A DNA stretch of 64,000 nucleotides from positions 301,332,504 to 301,396,503 of the forward strand of contig NC_080671.1 in the NCBI RefSeq assembly GCF_030247195.1, in the 5' to 3' direction. Position 1 is the first letter of the stretch. Every line of letters starts with the position of its first letter. This document shows positions 52,657 through 63,935 of the stretch, piece after piece. The notes under the pieces were generated by a model. It saw nothing but the letters and a program-made list of their open reading frames with translations, made no database searches and had not been told where the DNA came from. The stretch is from Topomyia yanbarensis (Eukaryota; Arthropoda; Insecta; Diptera; Culicidae). Made by a program: the position numbers and the translations under genes.

Positions 52657-53740
52657 CGTCCTTGCCCGGAGCTTTATCAAAGAACGCCGGCTCTTATACA
52701 CGAGAGGTGAGGAATAGACAGAAAATCTTTGGTATAAATTGCTTAGCTCACATGTTAGTATATTCTAAAGACAGCCAACTTCAAAAGCTGCAATTCTAAT
52801 AAACAGAGCAATACAATTCTCTCCGGTTAATACAGGATTTATTGAACGAGACGTCTTTGTAATAATAGTGGAGGCACCGACGACTAGGGACAAGCAGGAG
52901 ATTGTGATCGCTTCTCCCTACTTCCCTTGTGATGCACATACTGTACATCCTTTTGAAATCGATGCCTTCATAAATTACTGAGTCAAACCATGTTTATACC
53001 AAAAGTTACACCCAACACAAAAATTATTTTTCATGAAAATTGGTGATTTTGTCGAAATTTCGAGGTCCACTTGACGTGGTTTGACTCTACTGCTGAATCA
53101 TATCCAAGCCCTCCATTATTGGATGTGATTCCAATGCACATCATACAAATACAATACGAGGTAGCACGGATATACACACGAGAGGTGAGTACCTACTAGA
53201 ATACCTTTCGTCAAATGATGTCAACATAAGTAGAATGGGAGTTGAACTTACATTTATGAATGCAGTTAGGCGGATAGTATCGGACCCCACTTCATACAAC
53301 GCTCAAATAACCGAAAATGACGTGTTTCTGACGAAATTAGTCGGTCGGATCAAAAGCAACTTAATGTTCGCCATTCAAGCCAATAAACTCGCAGTACAAA
53401 AACAGGGAAAGAAGAAAAACAAACTGGTATGTATTCCGCTCACACCTAGAACAGTCGGAAAGAACGGGGAGTAAGATCAAATCTCTAGCAGATCTGGATA
53501 ATGCGGCAAATGACCTACAAACGAAGATTAGAACCGCCTATAAGGACAGTAGCCCTCTTGTAACCAGGTCTGTATGTCGCGATGTTCCTTGGTGAAAAAA
53601 ATCTATCAACACTTAAGAAGGAAGTTAGGCGCCTGTTAAATAAAGCGAAGGTTACTGGTAAGGTTAGACTACAGAAGAAATCTTATCAATTACAACGATA
53701 CAAAAAATAAAGTATAGAGAATTTTAAACAGAATATACAC
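52657..53740 (+). pseudogene. LINE ORF2 endonuclease domain (R1/LOA-like), right of the hAT insertion
   Basis: Continues the frame begun before 49093. The reading is VLARSFIKER directly after the hAT octamer, then AILINRAIQFSPV, VIIVEAPTTR, IVIASPYFP, RGEYLLEYLSSNDVNIS with MNAVRRIV, and finally DLDNAANDLQTKI with CRDVPW. These follow the order of an R1/LOA-type endonuclease and the linker before the reverse transcriptase. A small palindromic MITE interrupts it at 52981-53085, and there are several stops and frameshifts. The reverse transcriptase itself is missing: the sequence ends at about 53740, beside a LINE in the opposite orientation. The 79-codon frame at 53235 is part of this remnant. 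Confidence 0.75.
52981..53085. mobile_element. 105-bp MITE, TIR GAGTCAAACCAYGT
   Basis: The left end gagtcaaaccatgt pairs with the right end acgtggtttgactc, with TACT on both sides as a possible target duplication. It interrupts the LINE endonuclease remnant. The interior is AT-rich and non-coding. Confidence 0.65.
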
Positions 53741-53816
53741 AGCTTTGGGAATTGGAGAAATGCTTCCACAAAGAGGTCCTTGTCAAAGTATTTTATTCGT
53801 TTCCGCTCGCCAATCC

Positions 53817-54200
53817 TCACTCCTGCGTTACAGTACAGTTCCGTCGACCAGTAATCGCCTGGTAGTCGCTATGTGTGTACTGTTCACTAACTCGCAAATT
53901 CAGGTTATCCGTCAGCGAAGGACTGCAGAATGTTGTGTTGATTCTGGATTCCCGACCGTCTTTACGGAATATGCTGGCTGAACCTTCGTTACACAGCCTT
54001 ACATCCAGCTTCGCCAGTGCTTCCAACAAACTGTAACAAGCGTTAAAGTCTCCTCCTATAACAACCGTCGTTCGTCCGACTAACGAGTCGGTTAGTGTGT
54101 CCAGTATCTGCTTTGTCGTCCAATTTGAGGGACCATAACAGCCACATACGAAAACACCGTTGATATTGGCAATTACGAAGCCTTCGTATGTGCTACCCAT
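53817..54200 (-). pseudogene. R1-like LINE endonuclease fragment
   Basis: A 127-codon minus-strand frame with FVIANINGVFVCGCYGP, then RTTVVIGGDFNA, LLEALAKLDVRLCNEG, FRKDGRESRI and VSEQYTHSDYQAI. These are the catalytic boxes of an R1-group LINE endonuclease, the last one being the SDH box (here SDY). Residues expected after GDFNA are deleted, so the protein would not fold normally. Its 5' neighbour on the same strand (54560-54810) reads as a coiled-coil ORF1 piece, consistent with one decayed element. Confidence 0.82.
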
Positions 54201-55089
54201 CTTCTTGGACAGGGAAACCGCCCATGACTATCCTATCCTCCACCAAGTTACCGTTATCGGGAGGGAGGAACACGATACAGCGCTGCAAAAATTGCACTGT
54301 CGCACTTTGGTGCAATGTTGCAATGATTTCAATTAGGCTGGGTCATAAGAAGCCTAGTTTTCTTTGACAGCTAGAACGTCTCCTATATGCCTCTCCTGGC
54401 GCTGTCGAAGGTCTACCTTATTTTTTCTTCCCTTTCCGTCTATTTTTTTCCATATCTCTTGTACGGTTTTCTACGATTCCATATGTCGGTCGTTTCACTG
54501 ACCTTCATCAACTGTCTTAGGATTCCTCGGTTCCTCTTTCCTCTTCCCGCGGAACAGGTATACCGGTCACCCTTCAGCGTCTCATCCCTAGTAACAATTG
54601 AGGTTTTATGGTAGTTTTATAGCCACTCATAAATCTTATATTGCTCTTCTAGCATGCTATATAACTTCAATTGTTGCTTGGGATGGGCTTCTGCTTTCAC
54701 TTCCTCCATGGTCTTCCGTGTTTTTTCGGCATCTTCAACTCTCTTCAGCAACGCCATCTGTTCGTTCGGCGGCTGCTCCTGCGGATTGAATGCTAATCAC
54801 TAGATCCGTGATATGTCCGTGCATATTGCCCTTGATTTTCATGTGCTCGTAGAACTCTTAGATTGTTTGCCTCAGCTTCATCACTTTAACACTGTTTTCT
54901 GATTTTCATGGGTAGTGATTGATTGCGCACCGCAAACCCTGTTTTCTAGGCACTTTAGGGGCTTCTCACCGTTCGAGTTAAGTATAACCTCCCAGTGCTG
55001 CTCTCGTTGCTGCTGCTATTGCGACTGTATTTGCTGTTGTACTTGGCCGTTTTGCTGGGTCGGCGACCTCGCTAGCCCACCTTAGGCGA
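54201..55089 (-). pseudogene. probable LINE ORF1 remnant with coiled coil
   Basis: The minus-strand translation at about 54560-54800 gives NPQEQPPNEQMALLKRVEDA, EKTRKTMEEVKAEAHPKQQ and LKLYSMLEEQYKIYEW, a heptad-like charged helix. Further upstream (54960-55080) a Gln-rich segment appears. Stops are frequent. Position and orientation fit the ORF1 of the element whose endonuclease lies at 53817-54200. I cannot identify an RNA-binding or zinc-knuckle motif, so the assignment is contextual. Confidence 0.5.
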
Positions 55090-55739
55090 ACGGATTCACC
55101 ACATTTGCTCCGTTATTATTTTTTATTGTTGTGATTTTTTTTATTTTTTATAAAATAATATTTGCTAAAACCGTGACCAAATACCATCTCCTTCTGCTAT
55201 TTACGCTGGTAGTAAGACGCCTCTACATGATCCCATGGGTATTTTTGCAAGCAGTGAGGTCACATGCGAGGGTTGACTCATTCATGGCTTTCAACTAAGC
55301 CTAATTCCACCTACTAAGGTGCCGGGTTCGAACTTATTTGGAGACCTATCAAGTTTTTAACGAGACGGGGGGATGCTCATTCGCCGTTTCGGGGAGGTGT
55401 CAGCCCTCCTTTCGACGGTAGTAAAATAGCGTGGCTGTTGGTCCGTGATCCAATTTTGATGAAATCATTATTCACATTAGGCTAAGCTTCGAAATTTTGA
55501 GACCCCTCTTCACTACGCCAAAAAATCTACGTAGACTTTTTGATGTTTTCAATACAATAGCGAACATTGCACCAAGCCTATATTTTGTTTTCATATCAAT
55601 TTATCTCTGTCTTTAAAATACAGATTCATAAGAGTGTTTGGAAATTTTTAGCGGTTATCGTTACTGATCTTAAGATATGCATTTATCGGATTCTAATATA
55701 TGCTTGAGTTGTGGTTAAAGCAATCATACGGTTCCAAAA
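55090..55739. other. unassigned stretch
   Basis: No gene. The left part may be the 5' UTR of the minus-strand LINE. A ggttcgaac word at 55326 resembles a polymerase III B box but lacks a matching A box. Confidence 0.35.
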
Positions 55740-57545
55740 TCAAGGTGGACGAAAAATGCACCAAAATGCAACATTGGATTAAAAAAATAATAATTTTACC
55801 CTAAGTTCCATCATTTAAGCTTAGTACTTAGTTCCGTAGCCATTTGATTTGATTACTGTTGCGGCTGACAAAGAATTAACCAGAGTGGTAAGACGATTAA
55901 TTGGCATTTCTCCCCATTCTTATACGATTTCTTCCATAAGTTTATCCGGATTCTTAAAGTACAAATTCGAATTCGTTGCTCGGACTCCTTCCATAAGTCC
56001 TCGATCGGATTAAGACCCGTTGATTGTGATGGCCACAGATACTTTTATGTTCGGAAACCTTGAGTTGATCTGCCTTTATGGTAATTATCTTGCCGAAAAA
56101 TATAAAACATGGAAGCATTGTGATCTCTTATAGATCTTTACAAACAGGAGCGGTCAAGATGTCTTGACTTCGACGTATTGCTCCAACATCGTGTCGACCA
56201 AAGCATTTTCTATTCTATTCTATTCTAACCCTTACACAGCCAGTATTGAAAAGCATCCTGGAAAACACTACAGTTATTCTATAGTGTTTTTCTTGTCAAT
56301 AATAATATTTGAAGCATATTTTCATATGTCGCGAATATTGAAACGGCCATGCCTATTGTGCAGAGTTTGGTTTAAAGATGTTTCAAAATTAAACGACAAT
56401 CAAATTATTCAATTAATGAATAATTTGATTGGCGAATCGTTTTGAACCTTAACAGAGGAAAAAACGAGGACAACCGTACCAACCGTATCATTTTGAAGGT
56501 GATATGATAAATCGTCGGGAGTGACTTTGCTAAGAAGGTTAATGTCACTCCTTTGGTTCTTTGGGATGGGACAGAGGTATTTACACATTGCCCTGGCTGT
56601 TAAGCCTAGGATAAAGCGCCTTTATTCGCTCTCAAAACGATGTTTAGATCACCTTTAAATTTCACTACTCGATCTGTATCTACAACAGGTAGGCGTACCT
56701 CAACTACTTTCTGTGTTCATTATCAAAACTGCCTTTTGTCTGGAAACGACACTGATGACGAACACAAACATGCATGAACCGCATACCTGCTATAGACACA
56801 GATAATCATTTGGATTTGAGTGAAACCATTCCATCAAACACATCACGAAAGTGAATAATTATAAATACAAAAAGAAGAATCTCACTAGATTGTCCGCAAC
56901 GCTCGTCGTGCCATGCTTCATCCAATATTGAACGCCATCACTCTGACCGACAGTAATGGTATGTACAATTATGCTTCATCTTTCGTTCCCGCTACAGGAG
57001 ACGTTATTCAGGGATTTACCTTATTGCTTGATTGTTGGAGAGGTCAGGCAATTATCCTGAAACAATACCTTTAATTCGTCCTTCGAAGCCATTTTCCAAC
57101 AATTTGCTGTGATAACTTGAGGAAGTCTGCGTCCGTCACCAATAACTTCGCGCTCCTGGTCGAACTGATCAGAGAAGCTACCATCTTCACTATTCTGGGG
57201 TATTAGGTGTAGCTGTTTAAAGTGGTCTCCATCACTGTTATATATCCGCTATCTCGATGCAATGATTTCATATTCTGCGGCGAATTAACTAATTATAGTT
57301 CAAAATGTCTTTATCAACAACTGACTTCAACATCGTGTCGACCAAAGCATGAATTTTAATTTATTTATGGGATATTTTATGCTTTACCCCAAACCATGAC
57401 GCATTCGTTGCTATGTTCGATCAGAATCGGGTATCTGTGGTTATTTAGATTCCCCTGTGGCCTTCGAACGTATATGCTGCCACTTGACGCAAATAAATTA
57501 AATTTATTTTCATCAGACCAAAAAATTACAAGGGGCAGCCCTATG
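55740..57545 (-). pseudogene. Tc1-like transposase, split by a 1.1-kb insertion
   Basis: On the minus strand, 57535-57380 reads IFWSDENKFNLFASSGSIYV then RRPQGN...VMVWG, containing the first catalytic Asp (SDE box) of a Tc1-type DDE domain. After the insertion the frame resumes: FRQDNYHKG (second Asp, QDN box), WPSQSTGLNPIEDLWKE (Glu, DLNPIE box), then a C-terminal helix region. The Asp-to-Glu gap is shorter than the usual 34 residues and a stop is present, so residues are lost. The gtggacgaaaaatgc sequence at about 55754 may be near the terminus. The N-terminal DNA-binding domain is missing. Inactive. Confidence 0.85.
56207..57327. mobile_element. insertion inside the Tc1 gene, flanked by a 23-bp direct repeat
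   Basis: caacatcgtgtcgaccaaag plus cat occurs at 56184-56206 and 57328-57350, and the Tc1 coding sequence continues across it. The 1121-bp insert starts with a ttctattctattctattcta run, which on the minus strand would be a simple-repeat 3' tail as in LINEs. No conserved motif was recognised inside (a 93-codon frame at 56164-56445 is not informative). Confidence 0.8.
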
Positions 57546-60072
57546 GGGTTGCACGAGCTGTAGACGTAGGACTATATTACTTAATGTAAAATATTTATTT
57601 TCTTAGTACATTTATAGTAATAATAAATAAAACATATTTCTTACGTATGGTTTAATCACAACCAATCAACATCGAATGTTACATATTGAACCAAACCTTC
57701 TTGGTTATCAGGTCATTTCATTTGTAGTAGGTGATCGAATCCGATTAAACTTATTTAAGAAGATCTGAAGAAAGAAGACAGAAAACTGTGACCGAACTAA
57801 TATCTGGAGCTAAATCTTTATAGCATAAGATTAGCTTGTAAAAAACTTTTCGATTGTGTGTGGTAAAAAACCCGGACCAGCGAAGAAAAATCGAATTTTA
57901 GACAATATAATCACATTTCATGTATAGACCAAGCATTCTAGTTATATTTTGCCATTATTGTAACTTTCCTAAAGTACGCATACAAATATAGCGAATGCAG
58001 TGGTCTTAATCTTATATCGAAACTATAAATATACAAGAATCGAAAACAATTTTATATATGGACAAGATGCGTTTTTGCAACGGTTTTTCAAGTGGCAGTG
58101 TATTCATTCATAAATAGGTTTTGTAGTATTTACCTATTAGTAGAATCAAAATACTATAGGCTGCGTGGAAATGAATCACGTAATGGGGAAATGAATCAAT
58201 GAATTGATCGAACGTAAATAATAAACTTTCGTTGTGCAATTTAGTAACAAATTAGATCTACCTACCTACACATTCGCCTCAAACATTAAACCCAAGCGCA
58301 CAAATTCGAAATGAATGAACGCTGATGATGATGGGTAGAGCGAAAGAGACAACTAATACCACGACACTATGTTAACCGTGTTTGCAAATGGAGCTCGCAT
58401 GTACAAACTATTTTGTGTACGAATAATTATACATAAAAGTGTGCTGGAAACAAGCACAACACAATAGATAGCATAGCCAGTCGCATTCACTAGGTAGTGT
58501 ACCTCCACAGGGAGTGTAATGGACTTCTAACTCAGCTACACTGGCACACATCTGCTTCGCCTGCCGCTCAACAGGCAAATGAGCGTGTTCGGCGAAATCC
58601 GTCCGTTTAAATAGTCGATGATGACGTTATTGATAGAAGCGTATCGCGCTAGGTACACAAATCTGTCGTGCTGGACTAGGGAAGCACTATCTTCTGTGTG
58701 TAAATGCGCGATATTTTGACTAGGTTGTTCATTAATTAAATTTTTAATGCCATGATATCAAAAATCTTTGGGTTTATCTATTGGAATCTATTCTTAGAAG
58801 TATTTCGGGCGATATGCGCATAAAATTTGAAAATTTATCGTGAGATGGCTGAATTATATGCGTTTGAAATTGGACCACTTTTCGTTACATACCATTTTTG
58901 TAGAATTTGCAACGTGTACCCCTATATCGAAAACAAAGACGTAGTCCTACGTCAAAATTGTCTGCTGGCCAGAATTTATCCAATATTAGTATAGTCCGGC
59001 AAAACTCAAACGAGCTTTCCAGTTTTTGATGATATCAGTCACTTTTTTCCTGGCGTCCGAATTTGCTTCATAGAGAAGACGAGAACTTAGATTGAGCTGC
59101 AAGCGTTATGCAGCATTTTTGGTGACATCAGTTGTAGTTTTCCGGGGATCATCTTTTGCGATCCGATACATCGCTTGATCTTTGTTTTCCGTCAATATTC
59201 GTTACTGCCCGCTGCCTAGTTCCCTTTCCGTCGAGTTGGACTACAAAAACCTACCGGCGGAAAGCGTGGGTAGTATGGGTAGTACTACCCATACCGAAAA
59301 TAACCGAGTGGGTAATTGTTTCGAATATAAGCAAATGAAAAACAATATTGAGAGAAAAAGCGAACTAAAATAAAACAATAAATGCCTTGGTGCATTTTTT
59401 GTCCAGCTTTATTTTGACATTTGTGTTGTATATTAGACACACGCAAAAATCGATTAATCAAATCTTTGCTGATGATACCCCATGTCATTGGCAATATCAT
59501 TGTAAGTCAATTTTCAGAAAAAGTAACAAAATAAACTAAGCTTATTTATTTCAAAAAGTGAAATAAGACGATGGCAAAACAAACATCGTGCAAATATACT
59601 AGTTTTTTTTTCCATTGGTCGCTATATAAATTTCTGTATAACCTTAAAAATAGATTTTTTTTAGGCCACCGTTAAGCAGTTTTTTATCACAATACTCCTG
59701 CTAAGAACTTTGAAATATTCTTGTTTTCAAATTAAAAAATCGAATTGAAAAAAAATGTATCAAATTTATAAGTTTATATACTTAATAGAAATATTGCATT
59801 TTCAATAGCAATGTGAATTATGTGTATTGCACATGATTATTATATCATTATTATACATATCACTTACATGTTCCATCTACTGTTTGAATCGCCCTAATAT
59901 TTCTACTACTCAATCCGATGCTTAATGTGTTCCACTTGTTGCCTAACCACCGGGCGTTTGGTGTATTCCCCGGAGCTTTTTTTCGATTGATTCGTATCGT
60001 CTGCCGTCTAACTTAACCTTTTGATACTTTTTTGTAGATAACGATTAACCAAGCCATATTATTTTCTTACAG
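57546..60072. other. upstream flank of the candidate exon; no gene identified
   Basis: AT-rich. The word gacgtaggacta appears at about 57563, and its relative gacgtagtcctacgtc at 58938, a small palindrome. 58440-58700 is less AT-rich and could hold a promoter or 5' exon of the gene at 60073, but nothing decisive is visible. A polypyrimidine run with tttttgtag at about 60027-60037 is an alternative splice acceptor. Confidence 0.4.
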
Positions 60073-60159
60073 AGCGCATTCACAATGACATCGTGTTTAA
60101 CCGAGGATCCGGATAAGCTGTTAAACGAATGGCTTGGCGAGCTGGAGAATCTTATTGGC
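60073..60159 (+). CDS. first coding exon of a host gene, possibly MIG-10/RIAM/lamellipodin (pico) family
   Basis: A pyrimidine-rich tract ending ttttcttacag (acceptor at 60071-60072) precedes agcgcattcacaATG, and GTAAGT (60160-60165) follows the 25th codon in phase 0. Exon borders and start are thus well formed. The peptide is MTSCLTEDPDKLLNEWLGEL followed by ENLIG. An acidic stretch then LLNxWLGELxxL resembles the N-terminal talin-binding helix of the MIG-10/RIAM/lamellipodin adaptors, where a D-x-D-x-hydrophobic...WLGELD-x-L pattern is conserved; in Drosophila the family member is Pico. These adaptors link Ras-family GTPases to Ena/VASP and actin. No further exon was found to 64000, so the next intron exceeds 3.8 kb. 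The exon structure is convincing; the family name is inference from a short motif. Confidence 0.55.
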
Positions 60160-63100
60160 GTAAGTGTGAAAGACTGCTGCAATTTCATTTATCATTCCAA
60201 AGTTTTTCATCATAAGGCATACCGGATTGTCGGCGATGAAAATGATTCCATTCAAAGAAGTGTGTCCTGAGACGGGTGATGAATGGCCACTAAATTCTTT
60301 TGTCGACAGTAGAAGTGCTAAATACCATTATTGGCTTACTTTTAAATCACATTTCAACTACCATTATGGGAAATTACTGACGTTTTGTCTCGTACAAGGC
60401 TGGAATTCAGTGTATGGTTTGAACGCGTGTCTACTAAAAACAGCGCGAAGCGCACGCGAGCCTTGACGTATTTATTTCACTCATCCTCTTCGCCCCTTTT
60501 AGAAATTGCTTTTCCATCATCCGCCGCCGAGAGTGTGCCTCTGGTTGATTAAGAGCATGATGTTATGTAACATAGTGCAGCATCATCACCGTCGATCATA
60601 CCAGGAATGCATGTGCTACACATATTAAAAACTTTGAAATTTGGTTTGAGGCTATAATGATACCCCGATCAACTTTATCTATACTTTATAGGTATTAGAA
60701 AATAGGGAGGGATGGTAAAGTGTATATGTCATTATAGTTGAGAACGACACGTACCTGTAGCACATGCTTTGTTGCACAATTTATAAATTTGTTTACTTCC
60801 CATTTTTTTCGACTACATGCAAGCCGCTTTTAATGCAAATGATACGTACTGCATAAATTCAAAACGGCGGTTTTTCAACCGCTTTAAAATCCACTAAACG
60901 AAAAATCGTATAGAAATAAGCCGCGTAAAAAGCAACATAAGTATTTATTGTTCATTACTTCCTTGTTTTTGCTATGTTGTTTTTGAGTTTAATGAAATTT
61001 TATCAGTATCTAATGGCAAAAATTATCAACTGCCCGGGACGCTTTTGTAACTGCTCGTAGTTGCTTTATGGAATATACGTATATACTCAATAATGAAGTG
61101 TGCAAATCAAGATAGGCAGTTTGCATTAAAGCCTGTAATATAGAGTATGTTTTGGTTTGTGAGATATGATTCTACACGAATTTTAACTAACAGTCATGAA
61201 TATTGCCAACACCTGGAATCTACATTAAAAAATCAAAATGTTCAGCTACCCGGAATCCAAGAGCGAAAGCCAACATGTGTGTCTACAAAAAAAGTAAAAT
61301 GAGATATTTTTGTTGTAACGCAGCTAAAACGAAATAAATACCTATGTGTACAATGCGAAGGCTCGAAAACATCTGCTCCCACGAGAAATAACCATTAATA
61401 TGGTGTACAAGGGCTTGCAATGCGAGAGATGATCAGTCAGAATGAGCAGGATGAAAGGAAAGCGTGAATAACAGACTTTTTTTGAATAAAAAGGATCAAA
61501 TGCTAAGATAAGCAAGGAACCAACAGTTTCTGAAACGAATATTTAGAACGGATTCGTGTTTGTCGAGCACGTGTTCTGTATTATGCTTTTAGTTGATGTA
61601 TTAGAAAGCGCGGTTACCACCTGCCAGTAGTTTGCAGTGCGTGCAAAACTCGAGAGACAGCGAGTATCGGAGTTGCTTTGCGGCTTGTTTACTTTTTTTG
61701 CTTCTTTGTTCCCGCACAAGGGCAGCGATAATTTTGGACGCGTCTTTTGTTCGAGCCAGTTTTTACTCGGTCGCGAGGCAAACCACGCGCTCGGTCGCGG
61801 TGCAAGTTTTCGGGGTCTTGCGTCCGCATATACAAAATCGCATGTTTGTGATGTTCCGAGGATTGAATGAAACGCACCTGTTCCACGATGAATAAATAAT
61901 TGATGACGCTGAAAAATCTGGACGGATGTTATCGATCTGAGTGTGTTCAGACAGGCATCACGTTTCTGGTTTTGCAGAATCGAATACCGTGAATGCTCCA
62001 TATTCCGCGCACCGCTTTTTTTTAGTTTTATTAGAAAGTGAAATTTAGAACAAACTAAGTACGAATATGTCCACGGGTCTCTAATATAAACTTGTTTATT
62101 ATCAGGCTCATACCACAAATGAAAGTTATGAAAAGTAGTTTGGTAAATAGTTTGACGGTAGGTTTCTTAACTGGAAATTGACTAGGCGCTATTTGTGAAT
62201 TTCGTACTAATCGGTTTTGGCGCCGTGGTTTTCACCCTTTTTCTTCTCATGACTCCTTTTTTAAACTAGTTGAGTACATGGGAAACATGAATTCTATGTT
62301 GATTTCGATCAAAACATTGAGGATTTCTACGTACCAAATTCAAATCTTATTTTCTGATTTCATGCGAATATTTTCACCATAGATTATTTACACCGTTAAT
62401 TTGAATTTATAGTAGCATCTACAATTTGGTGTTAGTATTTAGGAACGTATTTTGTCAATCAATCTTTTTACCATTTGGTTCTGGATCACGGGCAATAATA
62501 AAATAATCATTTCTACCTAGATATAGTTATTACATATTATTATTTACTTAAGAATAATTTACCCCCAATTTGGGAATAATTCTTCCATGGTTATAAATCA
62601 TATATACCTAGCAACTCAATAATATTCTGGTAGCAGTTGATAATCGAAATAGTGAACATGCGCATTTCACTTTTTCTTTTATTTTCAGAGTAGGCAGTTA
62701 ATGCGCATCTTGTGTACATTGTGGAGATTCGTCATGCGCACAATGTGAACTAGTTGCGCAATCTGAATATAGGAGAAAAAAACGAAAGGCGCAAGTTCAG
62801 TACTTCGATTTTAAACTGCAATCAGAATACCTTTTTGAGTAAGGAACGGAAGATCTCAAGTGAGTTGAGTCTCTCGTCACAACAATGATAAATAAGATCT
62901 ATTTTCCATGTTTTCTTATATTTGTTATATACTACGTACATAGAAAAACCAATATTTAAAGGAATCAGTTAAAAGATCGTTTACAAAACCTATTATTGAA
63001 TTGGTACAATTTGTTTTACTTACCAATAAAGAGAAGAAGAGTTCACGTGGACAAGTCGTTAATCCCAACTCCTCTCTCCATGGACATGGACTTTTCAATA

Positions 63101-63374
63101 CAATTCAACACCAACATAGAAACTGAGTGGCTGGTGTCCAAAAGGGGCTAACCCACATTTTTCATTTTTTACAGGAAAAGGAAAAACTTCCGAATTTCCA
63201 AATTAACATTGTTTTTATTGTAAAAATGAACGATTTTATTAGTTGTTCATTGTTGTCTAGAAAAAATGAGATCATAACACGAACTGCTTTTCAATTTACG
63301 AGCATTTTCGTAATTCGAGAGGGTAACCCTGGGGGTACCTAGCGTCCAAAAGGGGGTAACCCACAATTCGTAAG
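60160..63374. other. presumed intron; no further exon seen
   Basis: No exon with acceptor, open frame and donor was convincing. 61640-61870 has unusually high G+C (cggtcgcgaggcaaaccacg, ctcggtcgcggtgc) and overlapping frames on both strands, and could be an alternative promoter or old repeat. Near 63150 and 63338 the words tccaaaaggggctaaccc and tccaaaagggggtaaccc form a direct repeat, with gagggtaaccctgggggtacc between them. Confidence 0.4.
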
Positions 63375-63905
63375 TTCTTTCCGTACCTTTCATTTTAGAG
63401 TTATGGTATCTTTGGAAAAGTTATGGCATGGCATTTTGCGCTTTATTTGATTATTTCATGTAAGTTCGGAATTCAGTCGCTAGGGCGACGCTGTTATCAA
63501 CTTTTTAATGAAACGGGCTAGAAAGATGGTGTCGACGACAAAGTTGTATGTCAGGTAATTAAAAGTATACCTTCTAAAGATACTAACTTTGTAGATCCTA
63601 CAAGTTTTGAAATATGGCGCATTTTTGAAAACATAATCTGTAAGTAAAATTTTTAAATAAAACATGCTCTATCTCGAAACGTACAGGATCTACAAAGTTT
63701 TCATATTCAGAAGATATATTTAAAATGATAGGATCTACATTTTTCTCGAAGACACCACATTTCTATCTAGCTTTATTAAAAAGTTGATAGCAACGCCGCC
63801 CTAGCGATTGAAATCCGAACTAGTATGCTTCAACCAAATAAAGCGCTAGGTGCCATACAGCAACTTTTTCGAAGTCACCATAACTCTCTAAATAAATTTT
63901 CTAAC
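63375..63905. mobile_element. ~500-bp palindromic element
   Basis: Two arms of about 230 bp are reverse complements with moderate divergence. agagttatggt, gcgctttattt, cgctagggcg and tatcaactttttaat occur in order from 63400 and reappear inverted down from 63897. The centre is near 63640. No coding capacity. It is an older fold-back MITE than the perfect palindromes elsewhere in the window. Confidence 0.82.
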
Positions 63906-63935
63906 GAAAGATAATAATTGATTCCACGTTTTGCC

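Noticed and set aside
55318..55334. B-box-like gggttcgaac
   Set aside because: No A box at the right distance upstream and no acceptor-stem pairing.
61543..62118. 191-codon minus-strand frame
   Set aside because: Composition follows the GC-rich island and no domain or splice structure is recognisable; overlapping frames exist on both strands.
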